Origin: Allolobophora icterica
Taxonomy: Eukaryota; Annelida; Clitellata; Crassiclitellata; Lumbricidae
Reading direction: 5' to 3'
Assembly: GCA_963556255.1 (NCBI GenBank)
Contig: OY744606.1
Span: 4,297,692-4,361,691 of the forward strand
Length of the DNA stretch: 64,000 nucleotides
Numbering within the stretch: position 1 is the first letter of the stretch; every line of letters starts with the position of its first letter. Shown here one piece after another: positions 45,832 to 56,170 of the stretch. The notes below the pieces were generated by a model. It was not told the DNA's origin. It worked only from the letters and a program-made list of their open reading frames with translations, and made no database searches. Made by a program: the position numbers and the translations under genes.

Positions 45832-47352
45832 TCAATCATCTGATTAGTATTGCCTCAATCATCTGATTAGTATTGCCTCAATCATCTGATTAGTATTGCC
45901 TCAATCATCTGATTAGTATTGCATCAATCATCTGATTAGTATTGCCTCAATCATCTGATTAGTATTGCATCAATCATCTGATTAGTATTGCCTCAATCAT
46001 CTGATTAGTATTGCATCAATCATCTGATTAGTATTGCATCAATCATCTGATTAGTATTGCCTCAATCATCTGATTAGTATTGCCTCAATCATCTGATTAG
46101 TATTGCCTCAATCATCTGATTAGTATTGCATCAATCATCTGATTAGTATTGCCTCAATCATCTGATTAGTATTGCATCAATCATCTGATTAGTATTGCCT
46201 CAATCATCTGATTAGTATTGCATCAATCATCTGATTAGTATTGCATCAATCATCTGATTAGTATTGCCTCAATCATCTGATTAGTATTGCATCAATCATC
46301 TGATTAGTATTGCCTCAATCATCTGATTAGTATTGCATCAATCATCTGATTAGTATTGCATCAATCATCTGATTAGTATTGCATCAATCATCTGATTAGT
46401 ATTGCATCAATCATCTGATTAGTATTGCCTCAATCATCTGATTAGTATTGCCTCAATCATCTGATTAGTATTGCATCAATCATCTGATTAGTATTGCCTC
46501 AATCATCTGATTAGTATTGCCTCAATCATCTGATTAGTATTGCATCAATCATCTGATTAGTATTGCATCAATCATCTGATTAGTATTGCATCAATCATCT
46601 GATTAGTATTGCATCAATCATCTGATTAGTATTGCATCAATCATCTGATTAGTATTGCATCAATCATCTGATTAGTATTGCATCAATCATCTGATTAGTA
46701 TTGCCTCAATCATCTGATTAGTATTGCATCAATCATCTGATTAGTATTGCCTCAATCATCTGATTAGTATTGCCTCAATCATCTGATTAGTATTGCCTCA
46801 ATCATCTGATTAGTATTGCCTCAATCATCTGATTAGTATTGCATCAATCATCTGATTAGTATTGCCTCAATCATCTGATTAGTATTGCCTCAATCATCTG
46901 ATTAGTATTGCATCAATCATCTGATTAGTATTGCCTCAATCATCTGATTAGTATTGCATCAATCATCTGATTAGTATTGCCTCAATCATCTGATTAGTAT
47001 TGCCTCAATCATCTGATTAGTATTGCATCAATCATCTGATTAGTATTGCATCAATCATCTGATTAGTATTGCATCAATCATCTGATTAGTATTGCCTCAA
47101 TCATCTGATTAGTATTGCCTCAATCATCTGATTAGTATTGCATCAATCATCTGATTAGTATTGCCTCAATCATCTGATTAGTATTGCCTCAATCATCTGA
47201 TTAGTATTGCATCAATCATCTGATTAGTATTGCATCAATCATCTGATTAGTATTGCATCAATCATCTGATTAGTATTGCATCAATCATCTGATTAGTATT
47301 GCATCAATCATCTGATTAGTATTGCATCAATCATCTGATTAGTATTGCATCA
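45832..47352. repeat. 23-bp minisatellite, about 66 units of two types
   Basis: The unit is TCAATCATCTGATTAGTATT plus GCC or GCA. Apart from that single C/A site the units are essentially identical. By my reading about 30 are C type and 36 A type. The order is not random: the first nine units (CCCACACAA) are repeated exactly as units 10-18, and a run of about 14 units (AAACCACCAAAAAA) occurs twice, at units 23-36 and at the end. Confidence 0.93.
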
Positions 47353-47424
47353 GTTATCAGGAAGTGCCATCGACTGACCACCAATACATACATCTAAGCA
47401 AATTAACAAACAGATAATAGGTCA

Positions 47425-47620
47425 TTATTATTATTATTTATAAATAATTATGCATTTATTAAGCACCACAATCTACTGACCAAGCATCAATCGATGGTGC
47501 TGAACAATTGTGAGTGAAAGACTTCTGCATGGGTCCCCGCACAGCAACCATCTCAGAGGAGGCTCAGACCAGTAACCTTTGCATTATAAGGTGAGCGCTC
47601 AAACCAAGATGGTTTTGGTT
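47425..47620 (-). mobile_element. tRNA-derived SINE
   Basis: Same family as 36545-36745 and 60075-60265: ATTTATTAAGCACCACAATC, GACCAAGCATCAATCGATGG and GTGAGCGCTCAAACCAAG are its diverged counterparts. It lies next to the 23-bp minisatellite. Confidence 0.65.
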
Positions 47621-48225
47621 GTCTCTCCATGGGCGTTTGTTGCCCTGCAGGTGTAGTCTCCAGTGTCATCCAAAGCCGCGTTGAAAATGGTCATTATGGT
47701 CAGCATCTTGTCATAGGTTAGCGTTTTACGTTATGTCAATGGCTGACCGCTGTAGTCATGCCACCTATCAGACAAAACATGCAAGGTAAATGTAATGTTG
47801 ATCGGACACTTGGTACAGAATCACAACATGCTATATAAATGGATAGCCATTATTTCACCTCTGAAAACTCGGGTTCGAATCTCCATCTCATCATGTGAAT
47901 CAACAAATACCACATTGTCGAACAGTGTGTAACCTCGGAGGCCATGTATGCCTCCTTATACCCAATACACATACTAAACATGTTGCAACATACAAACGCA
48001 TACCCACACAGAACTAACCACAATAAAAATGTCAGCATTTTATCAGATATTCCTATCATGCATCAGTTTCTGAAAGGCATTAGATAAGTTCCATTACAGC
48101 CAAATCAACCAGATCTGTTCAGTAAACATTTCCAAAATGTCTTAAAATGCACTTAAATATCTAGATGAGTTAACGCCTTTCTGAAGCAGCCGACTTGAAG
48201 GGTGCTATATTAAGTGGCTTGATAC
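47621..48225. other. Intergenic stretch
   Basis: I see no gene. CTCGGGTTCGAATCTCC at about 47868 is a B-box-like piece of a SINE without a clear A box. Confidence 0.4.
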
Positions 48226-48227
48226 AA

Positions 48228-48390
48228 ACAAACAAACAAACAAACAAACAAACAAACAAACAAACAAACATACATACATACATACATACATACATACATA
48301 CATACATACATACATACATACATACATACATACATACATACATACATACATACATACATACATACATACATACATACATACATACATACA
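48228..48390. repeat. Compound (CAAA)n-(CATA)n microsatellite
   Basis: About ten CAAA units switch abruptly to about 30 CATA units. Thr/Lys/Gln and Tyr/Cys/Val open frames are readings of it. Confidence 0.96.
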
Positions 48391-48880
48391 AGCACATTTT
48401 GACCGACTACGTAATCATGTCCTACCTTCGTGCTTGGCCTCTACACAGACATCAGTCGGATGAATATACTGTCCGTCACCAATGGCAGAAGAACTCCAGG
48501 AGGTTGTGGAGCAGGACGTTTCTAGGATGCAGCTGGAATTTGCAACTGCAGCTGGGAGGCAGTTGCCATGGTGTACATCTGTCGTGAAGGTGATGCAAGC
48601 GTCTGCGTGCTTGAAGTTGTCTGTGAAATCCTGTGCAAGTGTGACTTTAAATTCAATGGAGTATCGAGGGTTTAGTTAGAACATCTGAAAGAAAACAATT
48701 CCTTTGTTTCACAGTTACCTAATGCATACTAACATAAAATGTCAAATACATTCTGCATTGTCTCAACTAGGAATTCTGCATACACATTCTATAAATACTT
48801 GAAATTGTGACTTTACGCCGGGGATGGACTGGGATACCGTTCAGTAGTTATCTGGGGGGGCGCTATATAAATGATCTGAA
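48391..48880. other. Intergenic stretch
   Basis: Short plus-strand frames at 48482-48679 have no recognisable motif. No gene can be supported. Confidence 0.4.
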
Positions 48881-48884
48881 TGAA

Positions 48885-49085
48885 TGAATGGAAGAACGAA
48901 CGAACGAATGAATGAATGAATGACTGGGAGACTGACTGACTGACTGACTGAATGGATGAATGGATGAATGGATGGATGGATGGATGGGTGGATGGATGGA
49001 TGGATGGATGGATGGATGGATGGATGGATGGATGGATGGATGGATGGATGGATGGATGGATGGATAGATGGATGGATGGATGGAT
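48885..49085. repeat. (TGAA)n-(CTGA)n-(TGGA)n microsatellite
   Basis: Successive tetranucleotide runs that share a TGNN frame. The Trp/Met/Asp and Ile/His/Pro/Ser frames are readings of the repeat. Confidence 0.95.
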
Positions 49086-50085
49086 GATTCGTCACCAATT
49101 CATTCTGAATAAAGTGCAAGATGCTGTACCTATGCGCAGGAATATAACATAGTCATGATTTTACCAACGAAACTGACGGCCTGATGATGAATGAGATTTT
49201 ATTTTAATGTATGTATTGATTATAAGGAATGAATTGTGAATGGTGAGGATGATGGATAGATGGGTGGATGGATGAACGTATATGCGTGTACGGATGACTG
49301 GTTGGATGGAACGGATAGATGCATGTCGTAATGACTGATGGATGACTAAACAAATCAATGGAGCCTATGGATTGATTAACTGATTGATTGATTGATTGGT
49401 TGAATGATCGATAGATCTATTAATTGATTGAAGAAAATTCCTTCTGGCATTGTGATTGGATGTCAACCGTTCAATTCAGCATCAATAAGAAATAAGTAAA
49501 GTGCGTAAGCAGTAAACCTGACAGAGTTTATGCAGAGGTCGAAAGGTCAGCTGAAGAGGACGTAACAGAGTAAATCAAAATCGTTCGTGTGTAGCACCGT
49601 ATGAGTGGATGAATTTATATGTATATAGAGTATGCAACTATGCATGTTTCTATACATACATCTTTGTATGTGTGCATGTACAGGTATCTGTGTATGTAAT
49701 ATTATATACTCACTTGTGCTTGTGGTAGGCTAAGTGCTCGTAACATCAGCAGACGTTATCAGAATGTCCACAAATTTCACCATCCTTCCTAGAAATCATC
49801 GGTTGTAGCAACGACGTTTCAACGTTTTCTTTGGATTTCGCCTCTCGCTTCATCTCTTCTGAGTTTTCGTATTCTTTAGCTTGGGAACTGAAATATTACA
49901 ATGACCACGACTTCTGCTTTTGCAATCATGAAGGCTTTTTCACTTTTGTCTTGACTCGATGATCCTTCAACTGTTTCAGCCTTTGGGTTTTCCTCTTTCT
50001 CGGCGCCTTTATCTCATATATGGTTTGTTCCAGTAAGATAGTCTTTCCAGATGACAAAGACATTAATTGATATTGTCACCATTTC
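49086..50085. other. Intergenic stretch
   Basis: Degenerate GGATGGATGA and TTGATTGATTGA runs occur at 49240-49430. I see no gene. Confidence 0.45.
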
Positions 50086-50089
50086 TTTT

Positions 50090-50870
50090 TAATTTCCCGC
50101 CACAATTTCTTTCTGACTGGCGACCATTTCATTTTTATATAGCAGCGAAACAGACAAGTGGCCTTTTCTCTCTGACTGGCAACCATTTCAATTTGATCTA
50201 CCATCGCCTTTTTTCTGATTGTAACCATTTCTTTCTGATTTACCACCGCCTTTTTTCTGATTGTAACCATATCTTTTTGATTTACTACCGCCTTTTTTTC
50301 TGATTGTAACCATTTCTTTCTGATTTACCACCGCCTTTTTCTGATTGTAACCATTTCTTTCTGAATTACCACCGCTTTTTTCTGATTGTAACCATTTCTT
50401 TCTGATTTACCACCGCCTTTTTTCTGATTGTATCCATTTCTTTCTGATTTACCACCGCCTTTTTTCTGATTGTAACCATATCTTTTTGATTTACTACCGC
50501 CTTTTTTTTCTGATTGTAACCATTTCTTTCTGATTTACCACCGCCTTTTCTGATTGTAACCATTTCTTTCTGAATTACCACCGCTTTTTTTCTGATTGTA
50601 ACCATTTCTTTCTGATTTACCACCGCCTTTTTCTGATTGTAACCATTTCTTTCTGAATTACCACCGCTTTTTCCTGATTGTAACCATTTCTTTCTGAATT
50701 ACCACCGCTTTTTTCTGATTGTAACCATTTCTTTCTGAATTACCACCGCTTTTTTCTGATTGTAACCATTTCTTTCTGAATTACCACCGCTTTTTTCTGA
50801 TTGTAACCATTTCTTTCTGAATTACCACCGCTTTTTTCTGATTGTAACCATTTCTTTCTGAATTACCGCC
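50090..50870. repeat. Minisatellite of about 42 bp
   Basis: The unit is ACCATTTCTTTCTGATTTAC then CACCGCC, a T-run of variable length and CTGATTGTA, recurring about 18 times with a GATTTAC/GAATTAC variant. Lys/Met/Val/Val-Asn-Gln frames on minus are readings of the repeat. Confidence 0.88.
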
Positions 50871-51149
50871 ACCATTAGTAATCAATTTTACCACAACCAT
50901 TTCTCTGTTTAATTTGTCGCCACTTGTCTGTCCCATTTTGTGCCACTTTTCTCTTTCACGTTTCGCCCCTTGTCCGTTTCATGTTTCAACTCTTTCTGTT
51001 TGATTTTTGGCCACTTGTGTCTTTCATTTTTTTCGAATGCCCTGTACATCGGTCGTAAGTTAGTTTGCCTCTCGGCATCGTTTGTCTTGTTGATCGGCCA
51101 TCTACATGTTGTCGCCGTCTTTTCTCATTCATTTGTCTCCACCCTTCTC

Positions 51150-51545
51150 CATTTCTCTTTGATTTAATTCTCCATTTCTCTTTGATTTAATTCTCCATTT
51201 CTCTTTGATTTAATTCTCCATTTCTCTTTGATTTAATTCTCCATTTCTCTTTGATTTAATTCTCCATTTCTCTTTGATTTAATTCTCCATTTCTCTTTGA
51301 TTTAATTCTCCATTTCTCTTTGATTTAATTCTCCATTTCTCTTTGATTTCATTCTCCATTTCTCTTTGATTTCATTCTCCATTTCTCTTTGATTTCATTC
51401 TCCATTTCTCTTTGATTTCATTCTCCATTTCTCTTTGATTTAATTCTCCATTTCTCTTTGATTTCATTCTCCATTTCTCTTTGATTTAATTCTCCATTTC
51501 TCTTTGATTTCATTCTCCATTTCTCTTTGATTTCATTCTCCATTT
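51150..51545. repeat. 23-bp minisatellite, about 17 units
   Basis: The unit is CTCCATTTCTCTTTGATTTA then ATT, with a TTTCATT variant. The period is exactly 23 bp. Confidence 0.92.
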
Positions 51546-52130
51546 CTGACTGGCAACCGTAAAGCGATTAGTTTCCATCGTCACCATTTTTCTTCTATTT
51601 AACGCTCCCATTTCTTTCTGACTGGCATTGATGAGATATTCGTTGCTTTCGCCGCAATATTCACATTGGTCGAGTCGTGGCCATTTGTAATATTTCAGTG
51701 CTGGATTTTGAATCATCATATTATTCTTAATTTTCTGGTGTTCTTCCTCGTTTCATGGTTGTCATTCCCATTCACTCACTAGTCAATCAGTTGCATCATC
51801 GGCTCACGGAGCCCTGCCGTGTATGGCTCAAGTTGCCGACTGATGCCACATCTGCAGGTGTGTGCTGAGCGTCATCGTTGAAATAGCTCTACAGCTTTTC
51901 CTGCTGTAAAATCTGCCACGTTCATGGCCTTCTCGACTTCTTCCTGCTCAGCTTCGTCGATTTGGTTCGTTTCATTATTGAAGCGATTGAAGATTGACAG
52001 TTTTTGCTGCAAATGATTTCGTCTTTATCACTGTTTGCTTAGTAAACGCTGGATACTTGTCCTGTAAAAAAATGTATCTTCCCGCACTATCTGAACATCG
52101 TTCACTAAATTTTCATTTAGCGAAGTTGAT
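51546..52130. other. Intergenic stretch
   Basis: I see no gene. Related TTTCTGACTGGCAACC phrases at 51545 and 51610 link it to the minisatellites at 50.1 and 51.2 kb. Confidence 0.4.
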
Positions 52131-52136
52131 CAGAAC

Positions 52137-52149
52137 ATACATACATACA

Positions 52150-52195
<46 letters not shown>
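52137..52195. repeat. (CATA)n-(TA)n microsatellite
   Basis: About ten CATA units followed by a TA run. Confidence 0.95.
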
Positions 52196-52729
52196 AATTA
52201 TTATTATTCTCAGCTGCAACCTGCATGTGTGCGTGTGTGTTATCATTCTGCTTGGCAGACTGACCTATCTGTGACCTGTGCAGTCAGTGTGTGGCGCACA
52301 TTTCAGTTGAGTACATTGTATAGGAATAATAATAGGCCTATATACGTTGAAGTCGCGAATATATGAACGTGTTGTGAGTTGATTTGAATTAATGGATGAC
52401 TTCCCCACCTGAATGTATTTACCATTTACCTCCGGATATGTGTACGAGTGATTGCGACCAAACCTGCAGATTACCATTTAATGGTGTTCAACCAATGACA
52501 TCTTCTTGTCCTTTGTTATTTGGCGATAAAACATAAATGTAGTCTGGACTCCGCTGGAGGTCCGTGAATGGTAAATACATTCAGCTGCAGTCATCCAATA
52601 ATTCACTAACCGTTCTCTCTCTCTCATAATGCACCAAAATTTGTATTTTAGGGGTCAAGGTTTCGTGGGGGGCGGTTGATTTTCCAATTATCATTGGGGG
52701 GTTAGACGCCACTGCCAAAGCCCCAAGCC

Positions 52730-52731
52730 TC

Positions 52732-52765
<34 letters not shown>

Positions 52766-52842
52766 AGTCTGTCATTCTGTCAGTCTGTCTGTCTGTCTGT
52801 CTGACTGTCTGTCTGACTGTCTGTCTGACTGTCTGTCCGTAC
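52730..52842. repeat. (TGTC)n microsatellite
   Basis: TCTG units with TCAG and GACT interruptions. Confidence 0.93.
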
Positions 52843-52929
52843 ACAGCACATAGTTCCCTCATTCTTCTTTATTATAATTTTTGTCAAAGAGATCACATAG
52901 CGCCAGTGGCTAGCTACAGTCTAATTAAC

Positions 52930-53090
52930 ATTCCCACGTACAGTAACTAAGAAATACTTAGCTACTTTTTGAAAGCAACTGTAATCGGTTACCAGTTACT
53001 TTTTTCTAAAGTAACTATTTATGGAAAAGTATAGTTACCTTACCTTTCCAAGAACTAGTTACTATAACTAGTTACTTTGACCTGGAATCG
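52930..53090. repeat. GTTACT/AGTAAC-rich dispersed repeat
   Basis: AAGTAACT, AGTTACTTT, GGTTACCAGTTACTTTTTTC, CTAGTTACTATAACTAGTTA recur in both orientations, so the stretch can fold back on itself. This looks like a small inverted-repeat mobile element, but I cannot name a family. Confidence 0.4.
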
Positions 53091-53185
53091 ATTTCTCCCA
53101 ACCTATCGATTATGCTTTGACTAAGATCCTGTGAATAAAAAAAATGCTGGTTCCGCGACTTCGGTTTTTTGGGCGCTGTAGAAAT

Positions 53186-53913
53186 TTAGCGAATACGATT
53201 ACTTTCGAAAAGTGAGTCAAACACTGTAGTCGGTTTCTTACCATGCTCTCTTCGAACGTCTGTTAAGTCGGAAGCCATCGGTAACGCACGCGTGGAAGCC
53301 AGAGAATGGAGCTGGATAACGGACGCATCAAGATCTGCTCTGGGTTGACGATCGAGTCGTCGAATGGAGCAGATATATCTCTCTCTCTCTCGTAGCTTTA
53401 CTTTCGGTTCAGAGTCTAGCGTTGGTTTGATGTCCGGCAGGAAGCGAGGTTGTTCAGTTCTTCGAAGAGTCGGAGAACGCTTTGGTGCAGAGGGTGGTGG
53501 CGTCGGTTGGTTCGGTCCTCGAAGAGGCACGGGGGCCCTCTGAACGCCCCTTCTTGAGAGGATTGTCCTGGCGTCGACTGGGTCGGTCCTCGAAGAGGCA
53601 CGGGGGCCCTCTGAACGCCCCTTCTTGAGAGGATTGTCCTGGCGTCGACTGGGTCGGTCCTCGAAGAGGCACGGGGCCCTCTGAACGCCCCTTTTTGAGA
53701 GGCTTGTCCTGGCGTCGACTGGGTCGGTATCGAAGAGGCACGGGGGGCCCTCTGAACGCCCCTTCTTCTGAGCCTTGTCCTGCGAGGATCGTCCGATCGA
53801 TGGTGATGATGATGATGATCTCGACGGCGCTTCCCAATCGACTGAAGTCGACGAGAGTCCTGACGGTCAGCTGTGCGCAAGACTCCGAACGACCTTCGCT
53901 TCTTTGCTTCCAT
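53186..53913 (-). other. Candidate exon downstream of the 56.2-58.0 kb gene
   Basis: The minus-strand frame begins at MEAKKRRSFGVLR directly after a good acceptor (TTTGTCTATTGCCAG at about 53914-53928). The middle is four copies of a unit of about 71 bp (53520-53770); since 71 is not a multiple of 3, all three frames give similar Arg/Gly/Pro peptides. The last part, in another frame, reads FLPDIKPTLDSEPKVKLRER and ends TTVFDSLFESNRIR. No domain is recognised. It could be a 3' exon or untranslated part of a gene on the minus strand. Confidence 0.25.
53520..53770. repeat. 71-bp tandem repeat
   Basis: GAAGAGGCACGGGGGCCCTC starts units at about 53521, 53592, 53663 and 53732, with CTGGCGTCGACTGGGTCGGT closing each. 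Confidence 0.9.
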
Positions 53914-53942
53914 CTGGCAATAGACAAAGGCTTCGTTAACGT

Positions 53943-54105
<163 letters not shown>

Positions 54106-54129
54106 TGGATGTGTGTGTTTGTGTGTAGT

Positions 54130-54480
54130 GTGAATTTTTGAGAGATTAGCTCAGGTCAGCTACACATGATTTCATTCTTATATCTGAAAATTTACTCATC
54201 AGTTCAAGTACAGCTTAACAGTTTGGTGTGCATTGTGTAGTATGAATGTTTAACAGATTAGTACAAGTCAACTACAAAAGATTTCATTTTACTACCTAAA
54301 AGTCTACTTACCTGTTTAAATGTAGTGTGACAGTTTGAGGGTAGAATGTTCAGTTGACATTTCTTAATATTTTAGGCACTGGTGTGCAATTCTGTGCATT
54401 GTGTAGTATGAATATTTGTAAGATTAACACAAGTCAACTACAAAAGATTTCATTCCATAATACCTAAAAGTCTACCTACC
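54130..54480. repeat. Three tandem copies of a donor-bearing repeat
   Basis: GTGTAGTATGAAT, AAGTCAACTACAAAAGATTT and CCTAAAAGTCTAC recur at about 54125-54200, 54235-54320 and 54395-54480. In the last two units, read on minus, a splice donor consensus AACAG/GTAAGT or ACAG/GTAGGT is kept. Confidence 0.7.
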
Positions 54481-54744
54481 TGTTTAACAGTTTGAAGAAG
54501 AGTATGCAGTTGACGATTCTGCGTAGCTGATGCCATCGCTGATTGGAACTGGTAACAAAGGGACCGGTCCTTCTGAAGGCAGGTATCGTGGCTTCGGTGT
54601 CATGGCTTTACGGTCGGTCTGCTCTACGAAGGTCGCACCAACCACAACAAGGTCGAAGTCAAGGTCGAATCCACTGCTTGGTGCGGTTGCCATTTGAGTC
54701 TGGTGCCAAAGTCGCACCAGCCACACATAGTCAAAGTGCATGTC
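54480..54744 (-). other. Candidate exon with good splice borders
   Basis: On minus the acceptor TTTTGTTATTTGCAG precedes GACATGCACTTTGACTATG (exon start 54744), and the donor ACAG/GTAGGT follows at 54480. One frame (HFDYVWLVRLWHQTQMATAP, FDLDFDLVVVGATFVEQTDR and further) is open throughout and stops one base before the donor. It lies 1.4 kb downstream of the 56.2-58.0 kb CDS on the same strand and could be a spliced 3' part of that transcription unit. There is no known domain. Confidence 0.3.
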
Positions 54745-55067
54745 CTGCAAATAACAAAATATCTGGACAATTAACTGAATGCTCAGACCAACAGCTGATG
54801 CAATAAAATAAGTAAAAACGTTTTAAAAGATGGACTCCTAGCTATGAATAGAAAAGCATGCCTTCAGCACATCTGGCTGAAAATATGTGTAAATCAAATT
54901 CTCAGTTTATAATATGGTGAAGAAAGCTGATCACCACCATTATAATTTCAATTACATTAATTAAAAGTTTTTTTTACCGTTCTAAGGATCGTTTTGTCGA
55001 ATACTCGTATCACAAGGAAGACCAATCCTCCTTTGAAGGCAGGTGAAGGTCTCACATCAAAGACCTG

Positions 55068-55965
55068 TCATACCAGAAGGCATGAACTGCGTAGGTAGGT
55101 AAGTGGCGTGTTTTCTGTGCTCCCTGTTTCTACCAGAAGGTATGATTGGCGTCGGTAGGTAAGTGGCGTATTTTCTGTGCTCCCTGTTTCTACCAGAAGG
55201 TATGAACTGCATCGGTAGGTAAGTGGCGTATTTTCTGTGCTCCCTGTTTCTACCAGAAGGTATGAACTGCATCGGTAGGTAAGTGGCGTATTTTCTGTGC
55301 TCCCTGTTCTACCAGAAGGTATGATTGGCGTCGGTAGGTAAGTGGCGTATTTTCTGTGCTCCCTGTTTCTACCAGAAGGTATGAACTGCATCGGTAGGTA
55401 AGTGGCGTATTTTCTGTGCTCCCTGTTTCTACCAGAAGGTATGAACTGCATCGGTAGGTAAGTGGCGTATTTTCTGTGCTCCCTGTTTCTACCAGAAGGT
55501 ATGAACTGCATCGGTAGGTAAGTGGCGTATTTTCTGTGCTCCCTGTTCTACCAGAAGGTATGATTGGCGTCGGTAGGTAAGTGGCGTATTTTCTGTGCTC
55601 CCTGTTTCTACCAGAAGGTATGAACTGCATCGGTAGGTAAGTGGCGTATTTTCTGTGCTCCCTGTTTCTACCAGAAGGTATGAACTGCATCGGTAGGTAA
55701 GTGGCGTATTTTCTGTGCTCCCTGTTTCTACCAGAAGGTATGAACTGCATCGGTAGGTAAGTGGCGTATTTTCTGTGCTCCCTGTTTCTACCAGAAGGTA
55801 TGAACTGCATCGGTAGGTAAGTGGCGTATTTTCTGTGCTCCCTGTTTCTACCAGAAGGTATGATTGGCGTCGGTAGGTAAGTGGCGTATTTTCTGTGCTC
55901 CCTGTTTCTACCAGCAGGTATGAACTGCTTCGGTAGGTAAGTGGCGTGAATTCTGTGCTCCTCGC
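55068..55965 (+). repeat. 60-bp tandem array in which each unit carries a splice acceptor and donor
   Basis: About 15 units of 60 bp (two are 59 bp, having lost one T) start at ACCAGAAGGTATGAACTGCA, continue TCGGTAGGTAAGTGGCG and end TTTTCTGTGCTCCCTGTTTC. Two variants alternate: GAACTGCATCGG and GATTGGCGTCGG. On the plus strand each unit reads as a pyrimidine tract plus CCAG, then 22 nt, then a perfect donor TAG/GTAAGT. On minus, two frames stay open through the array. Decayed units continue to about 56125, into the end of the neighbouring gene. Confidence 0.92.
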
Positions 55966-56170
55966 TTCCCTCTCATACAAGCAGGTATGAGTTTGCGTCG
56001 GTGATAAGTGGCGTGATCTCTGCTTCCCCTCATACCAGAAGGTAGGCAAGATGGCGTCGGTGGTGGTGGCGGGTAACGTCAGACACCCGTCGTACCAGAG
56101 GCAGGCAAGATGGCGTTGGTGGTGGTGGTGGCAGGTAACGTCAAACACCTGTTGCTCCGTTGTTGGTCCG

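Noticed and set aside
48170..49152. Tyr/Met/Cys and Trp/Met/Asp frames
   Set aside because: Tetranucleotide microsatellites.
55068..55965. CRISPR array
   Set aside because: Units are continuous 60-bp copies with no unique spacers, in animal DNA; the same holds for the 23-bp array at 45.8 kb.
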